NCBI RefSeq assembly: GCF_008831285.2
Contig: NC_045143.1
Coordinates: 19,805,655-19,869,654 of the forward strand
From: Nymphaea colorata
Taxonomy: Eukaryota > Streptophyta > Magnoliopsida > Nymphaeales > Nymphaeaceae
Direction: 5' to 3'
Length of the DNA stretch: 64,000 nt
The notes beneath the pieces were generated by a model. The model searched no databases. It was given only the letters and a program-made list of their open reading frames with translations, and was not told where the DNA came from. The position numbers and the translations under genes are program-made. Positions 59,901 through 64,000 of this stretch are shown in pieces. Position 1 is the first letter of the stretch. Every line of letters begins with the position of its first letter.

Positions 59901-61668
59901 CTTTTTTGCTTCAGGTGGGACTCAAATACGGTGAGTCGTTAGTTGTCAGGATCACTGGCTGCCCCAACGGTTGTGCAAGACCTTATATGGCTGAGCTTGG
60001 GTTGGTGGGCGATGGCCCCAACAGTTATCAGGTACTTCAAGTATATACATTTCACAGATTCTAATGAAAGAAAAGAGTCTTTATAGCTTGTGCATCAACC
60101 CCCTTTTGTGTATGTCATGGTCGTTGCATGTGGTCTTTTGTCCCGAGGGGGTTTGGCACATCTGCTCAGGTCTGTGGCTGGTAGGCAGCTGGTCATGGGT
60201 TTACGTGGCCTAAGTGTCAATCCCCTTGCCAACGGAGTAGGACCAGTGTACCGCTGCAATAACCCTTGTGTCGATGGGGTGGGACGAGGGTACTAGCTAA
60301 TATGCATTGGGAGTCCTACACTAGGCACCAACTCGGACATAGACCCTAGGGGCAAGGAGGTACTTCTGCTCACATAGTTTGCAGTGGCCTCTACTATCAA
60401 GGGTCAGTTTTATTGATTGGGTTGATTGCTAGTGGCATTCGTCTTCCTTAAGGTGGTTCCCTGACTTGGCATACTCGATCTAGTTTGACTGCTTCATGAC
60501 TGGAAGTCATGTCCATTTCCTAGATTGAAAATTTGGTCATGGCAATTTTTTGTCTGGCTTTGACCCCAGGTTGTAGAAAGTTTCTTTTACCTGTTATGGT
60601 CTGAACCAAGGCCTACCTAGTGTTCTGCAAGTAGGCCTGGGCATCGGGCCGGGCCCGATCCGGCTCGGGCCGAAAGCCCGGCCCGCCCTCCCCTCTCCCT
60701 TTCCCCCGCCCTCCTGACCCCCTTTCCCTTTCCGGCTTTCCCCCATTCCGACCCCCGCCCTCCGATGGAGGAGGAGGGGGAGGGGGAGGGAGACAGAGGA
60801 GGTGGAGGAGGGGGAGGGGAGGGGAGGGAGACGGAGGAGGGAGGGAGAGGGAGAGGGAGAGGGAGAGGGAGAGGGAGAGGGGGAGCGGGAGCAGAGGCCA
60901 GAGAGGGAGCGGAGAGGGAGAGGGAAGCAGAGGGGGAGCGGAGAGGGAAACGGGAAGGGAGAGGGAGTCGGGGGCGGACTGCGGAGTGGGAGGGGAGCGG
61001 GGGACGGAGGCCTGAGGGTGGGGATCCGACCCGGGCCAGATTTTTCCCGGCCCGAACCCGGGTTCAATCGGGCCGGGCCGCGGCCGGCCCGGCGGCGGCC
61101 CGGCCCGTTGCCCAGGCTTATCTGCAAGTGCACCCACCAGCTTAGCTTGCTGAATCTGCACAATGGCATTTTTTGAATAGATCTGGCTTGGAGGAACTCC
61201 CAACCAAACGACCCTTGCAAAATGCTTCATGAACAAGGTGAAAGTTCAAGATCTTGAGAAAGTTTTTGAGCCGCTGTTCTACACATGGAAACAAAAACGT
61301 GAACGAGGGGAATCATTTGGTGCTTTCACAGACCGGACCGTAAGAATTCTGCGTTCTTACCCCTTCTTTTCTCTTTTGATACTAGTTCTTCTGTTTTGAT
61401 GCGAACACCTTTTTATTTGGTGATCTTAAGATTAGAATAATCTGTTACGGTTAAATCTCAGGGCTTTGATAAATTGCAAGAAATAGTGGAGAACTGGAAA
61501 GGCCCAGAACCAGGTCGCGCACAGTACAACCTGAAGCTATTCACGGACAGAGAAACATATGAAGCAATGGATTCTCTAGCCAAGTTGCAGAACAAAAACG
61601 CCCACCAGTTAGCTATGGAAGTTATTCGCAATTATGTTGCGTCACAGCATAATGGCAAGAGCGAGTGA
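53746..61668 (+). CDS. SIR: Sulfite reductase (ferredoxin), chloroplastic; complete, eight exons
   Basis: It reduces sulfite to sulfide with six electrons from ferredoxin in plastids, feeding cysteine synthesis. Exons: 53746-53916, 55840-56622, 56720-57016, 57101-57298, 59700-59834, 59915-60031, 61181-61339, 61462-61668. All introns are GT-AG and phase 0; the product is 688 residues. Residues 1-57 look like a transit peptide (Ala/Ser/Pro-rich). Likely sulfite/siroheme contacts are R129 (FMLRTK), R198 ([10 protein letters not shown]) and K280/K282 (FLPRKFK). The [4Fe-4S]-siroheme cysteines are C498 and C504 (ACPALPLC), then C544 and C548 (TGCPNGC). The tail from about residue 636 is longer than in the Arabidopsis protein. 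I preferred the ATG at 53746 to an in-frame ATG at 53605, whose extension is hydrophobic and unlike a transit peptide. No lesion was seen. Confidence 0.97.
55840..56622 (+). CDS. SIR: SIR exon 2 (first ferredoxin-like and first siroheme domains)
   Basis: 261 codons, starting [18 protein letters not shown]. It includes [39 protein letters not shown] and [19 protein letters not shown], the core substrate-side motifs, and ends GEPQGFNIY before GTGAGT. Confidence 0.97.
56720..57016 (+). CDS. SIR: SIR exon 3
   Basis: 99 codons from [20 protein letters not shown] to [12 protein letters not shown]. It contains the conserved [15 protein letters not shown] segment. Confidence 0.97.
57101..57298 (+). 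CDS. SIR: SIR exon 4 (second ferredoxin-like half)
   Basis: 66 codons, [20 protein letters not shown] to [23 protein letters not shown] is the second-half equivalent of the exon 2 [12 protein letters not shown] motif, reflecting the internal repeat of this family. Confidence 0.97.
57852..58140. repeat. Possible Tourist-like MITE end in SIR intron 4
   Basis: TTA followed by GGCCCTGTTTGATTGGAGGC looks like a Harbinger/Tourist left end. A matching right end was not found within the 2.4-kb intron, so the extent given is a guess and the element may be truncated. The rest of intron 4 (57299-59699) has no gene. Confidence 0.3.
59700..59834 (+). CDS. SIR: SIR exon 5 (first cluster cysteines)
   Basis: 45 codons, [20 protein letters not shown] to [11 protein letters not shown]. 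It carries C-x5-C, the first pair of [4Fe-4S] ligands. Confidence 0.97.
59915..60031 (+). CDS. SIR: SIR exon 6 (second cluster cysteines)
   Basis: 39 codons, [20 protein letters not shown] to [10 protein letters not shown]. It carries C-x3-C; the second of these cysteines bridges cluster and siroheme in the family. Confidence 0.97.
60632..61120. mobile_element. hAT-type MITE, 489 bp, in SIR intron 6
   Basis: TCTGCAAG at 60624-60631 and 61121-61128 is a perfect 8-bp TSD, the hAT hallmark. The ends TAGGCCTGGGCATCGGGCC and inverted GGCCCGTTGCCCAGGCTTA are terminal inverted repeats. The interior is strongly GC-rich: a C-rich left part, then (GAGGGA)n purine repeats. Open frames of 100-208 codons on both strands are compositional artefacts. 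It is an intronic insertion with no effect on the SIR reading frame. Confidence 0.95.
61181..61339 (+). CDS. SIR: SIR exon 7
   Basis: 53 codons, [20 protein letters not shown] to [10 protein letters not shown]. The acceptor lies 60 bp after the hAT MITE. Confidence 0.96.
61462..61668 (+). CDS. SIR: SIR exon 8 (C-terminal extension) and stop
   Basis: 68 codons plus [17 protein letters not shown] corresponds to the end of the shorter proteins. The added part ([20 protein letters not shown], then [15 protein letters not shown]) looks like a strand followed by two helices, resembling a ribbon-helix-helix unit. Similar tails occur in some other plant SIRs. Confidence 0.95.
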   Translation, partial: GFDKLQEIVENWKGPEPGRAQYNLKLFTDRETYEAMDSLAKLQNKNAHQLAMEVIRNYVASQHNGKSE

Positions 61669-62001
61669 CAGCAGATGGAGCCTTTTTCTGTTCTACAAAA
61701 CTATCTAGACTTGTTTACTGTTTCAGGAGGGGCATCACCAAGATCACCCGGGCGTCTTTTCTTTCTTCTTTCTCGTCATGGTAAGAGGCCCCATGAATGC
61801 AGTTCGCCATGGGTGCAGCGGCGGCACCGTTGAAGGGTCTCCACTTGGCCCAAACAGCAAGGATGAGCACCTTCTGGATAAAGTAGCCTATCCTCGGGGA
61901 GGAGCTCGATGCTTATCAAAATTTCCCCCCCTTTTCTGCTACTGTTGTTTTGCATATTGACTGGGCTTCTTTCGTAGTCTGCGCTGAAACTTTTTAGCGG
62001 A

Positions 62002-62007
62002 AATAAA
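62002..62007 (+). terminator. Possible poly(A) signal of SIR
   Basis: AATAAA lies 334 bp after the stop codon, a plausible distance for a plant 3' UTR. The cleavage site was not determined. Confidence 0.4.
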
Positions 62008-62290
62008 GGTCAACGCGATATATGGCCTGGACACGAGGCCGGTTTGGCGTTTTTTATCTTCTCCCTTTAATTTTTTATTTTAAGGAAATCGTGAAAATAA
62101 GCTCCAAGGTCTTCTTCCTCAATACTCACTTGATTGGCCCAAAAGCTGGGTCATGCAATGTGAGGAACTTTACACGAGGAACCCGCCAAGCAAATGAACG
62201 AACGGGAGGATGATGCTTCTCATGAGATGCCATGACGCAGTGAGTCATGTCTATGTTGAGCAGTTCTTGGAGGGTTATTCTCCACAATGC

Positions 62291-62630
62291 CTTTGGTGCT
62301 CATTTTCTCTTCGTTGTGCGCAGCCTGAAGACTAAAACAAAATCATGGACATGCATTTGGAGTAGGATTTTGATCCAGCTTATTTTATATATATGTATAT
62401 ATCTTTGGTTCTCATTTTCTCTTCGTTGTGCGCAGCCTGAAGGCGAAAATAAAATCATGGGCATGCGTTCGGAGTAGGATTTTGATCCAGCTTATTATAT
62501 ATATATATATGTATATATCTTTGGTTCTCATTTTCTCTTCGTTGTGCTCTGCCTGAAGAAAACAAAATCATGGGCATGCGTTTGGAGTAGGATTTTGATC
62601 CAGCTTATTATATATATATAGGGTGGAATA
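62291..62630. repeat. Three direct copies of a 112-116 bp unit downstream of SIR
   Basis: Units start CTTTGGTGCTCATTTTCTCT at 62291 and CTTTGGTTCTCATTTTCTCT at 62403 and 62519. Each contains TTCGTTGTGC, AAAATCATGG and GTAGGATTTTGATCCAGCTT and ends in a TA-rich run. They differ by small indels. Confidence 0.93.
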
Positions 62631-64000
62631 ACATGAGTGAAATATGGCCTTGATGTATCGTAAACCATGCTTAAAAGGCTGAAGGGTGAGTTTCAGTTTG
62701 GTCTTACGTTTTTGAAGTCAGAGAGGAGCAAGGATTGAGAAAGTAAGAGATAGGGTGGAGAGAGAGAGAGGGTAGGTGCATATAATGCATGCTAAGACCT
62801 ATGTCCAGAGTTGCGTGAGGAAATATAGAGATATCAAAGGAAGGAAGAGAAATCGAAATCTGACCTTCGTCCTTCACTAAGAATGTAAGAATGTTTTCAT
62901 GTTGACTCACGCCAAGGAAAGCGATAAGCGAGATCTTGTCCTCACCCCCAAGTGGTAGAAGATGCACAGAGTACCTGTTTATGTTTTCTCGTTTGAAACT
63001 GGCAGCAAGATCCAAACTTAGGTAATTGTCTTTTATGATGGATTTGTGCTGAGATGCTTTGAATTTATTAATTTTTTGTTTGACATAAGCATGACATCTG
63101 TCTCGAAGGACAACTGATGTATTGGTTGCGGTCTGTCTTCTGCAGACAATAGGAGGTGCTTATCAAAGTGCAACACTTCCTCAAATAGGAAAACAAGTGA
63201 AGGGGTTTCTTATTTCTTCAGGGCAGGCTTGAAGGAAAATGCTCAGTCTTTCATCGGGAGTGTCACATGGACGTGGATCTCAGCATTTCTATGTGGTTCT
63301 GATGTGGAGCAAACTTGGGAAACAACTCCTCATAGTTATTGATTTTGTAATTTGTTTGTATAACTAAAAATGTTATTGTACACACAGACACACCCACACA
63401 CACCCATACACACATAGATACCATAGACCATGGCTATCTAATATAATTGAACTTCCTGGCTTGGCACACACAGAGATGCCCTCGACCATGGCTATGTACT
63501 CTAATGGCCACGGCTTAAACTGCTTCAATAAGCTTTTCGACCTGAGGCAGGTTTTAGCCGTGGCCAAAAGTAACATTGGCCATGCCTTTTGTATTAAGTG
63601 GCCATGGTTAGGAAGCATTCTTTTTAGTACAGTGACGCACAGCTAGGAACATGGCAAAGTAAGAAGGTGTTGTCCTGGCTTGCCCATGTCCCCACTTTAA
63701 TTATGGTGGACTGATTTTTCGTATTAAAATAGATGATTTCATGTTTTGAATTGATTAGAAACAGTAAAAAGGCATTGACCTTAAGACCAACCCTTCTTTG
63801 CTCGTGTTATTGCGATTATAGATTAATAGTGTGTTGTTGTGCATTTTTTACTTTAATTGATTAGTTAATTAGTGCTATTTTAGTTTAGATTTGGTGTTAT
63901 GCATGCAGATCATATTAGAATTGCCTTTCATTGAGCATCTGTACTAATCATGTTTTTCAAATTTGTTTTGGGGGTGTCCTGTCCTGATTCTTACAAACGT
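62631..64000. other. Downstream stretch with one strong inverted repeat
   Basis: No gene was recognised. At 63505-63520 and 63551-63566 the arms TGGCCACGGCTTAAAC and GTTTTAGCCGTGGCCA pair with one mismatch around a 30-base loop. Weaker pairing continues outward to about 63485-63590. A CA-rich microsatellite lies at 63378-63415. Confidence 0.5.

Noticed and set aside
60594-61236. Open frames up to 208 codons on both strands in SIR intron 6
   Set aside because: They cover an hAT-type MITE with a perfect 8-bp TSD. The peptides are Pro/Ser or Gly/Glu/Arg repeats.
1-64000. tRNA or rRNA genes
   Set aside because: Scanning by eye I saw no convincing cloverleaf or rRNA sequence. The only tRNA-related motif is the primer binding site of copia-2. 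A covariance-model search would be needed to be sure.

Overview
This is a piece of a plant nuclear genome, most likely a flowering plant. It has one clear intact host gene, a chloroplast ferredoxin-dependent sulfite reductase (SIR) in eight GT-AG exons. Most of the rest is plant transposable elements in layers: Ty1/copia and Ty3/gypsy chromovirus LTR retrotransposons, PIF/Harbinger (Tourist-type) elements, an hAT-type MITE and two AT-rich terminal-inverted-repeat families. The sequence does not allow a species or family call.

Layout. 1-3 kb: end of a dispersed repeat, then a decayed gypsy pol with one LTR on the minus strand. 5.4 kb: an unidentified exon-like segment. 5.6-10.6 kb: copia-1, with a GAAAT target-site duplication (TSD), coding but broken. 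10.6-19.9 kb: mostly unrecognised, with exon-like segments at 12.7-15.3 kb, tandem duplications, a decayed copia RT and a gypsy integrase fragment. 19.97-27.26 kb: the last three exons of a VPS51-like gene, broken by a frameshift and a stop; its final intron holds copia-2 (TTATC TSD, 469-bp LTRs about 99% identical). 28.7-29.4 kb: a 10-bp minisatellite. 29.4-34.7 kb: a 5'-truncated Tekay/Del-like gypsy element with a 3.3-kb LTR. 35.3-37.4 and 44.8-45.8 kb: two copies of a segment with an exon-like block; the first carries a 1.1-kb Harbinger-type insertion for which the second is the empty site. 37-46 kb: AT-rich repeats, including a family full of TATCGTA motifs. 47.2-53.2 kb: a Harbinger-type element holding a minus-strand solo LTR (GTTCG TSD), directly followed by a 0.4-kb MITE sharing a TAA. 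53.7-61.7 kb: SIR, with an hAT-type MITE (8-bp TSD) in its sixth intron. 62-64 kb: SIR downstream DNA with a triplicated unit and an inverted repeat.

The annotation is therefore one working metabolic gene (sulfite to sulfide in plastid sulfur assimilation), one decayed trafficking gene (the VPS51 subunit of GARP/EARP), and a record of nested insertions whose order can often be read from TSDs and empty sites. I saw no new gene system. The most unusual items are the TATCGTA element family, the integrase-deleted but recently inserted copia-2 with its AACCGGTT array, and the adjacent Harbinger insertions sharing one target trinucleotide.
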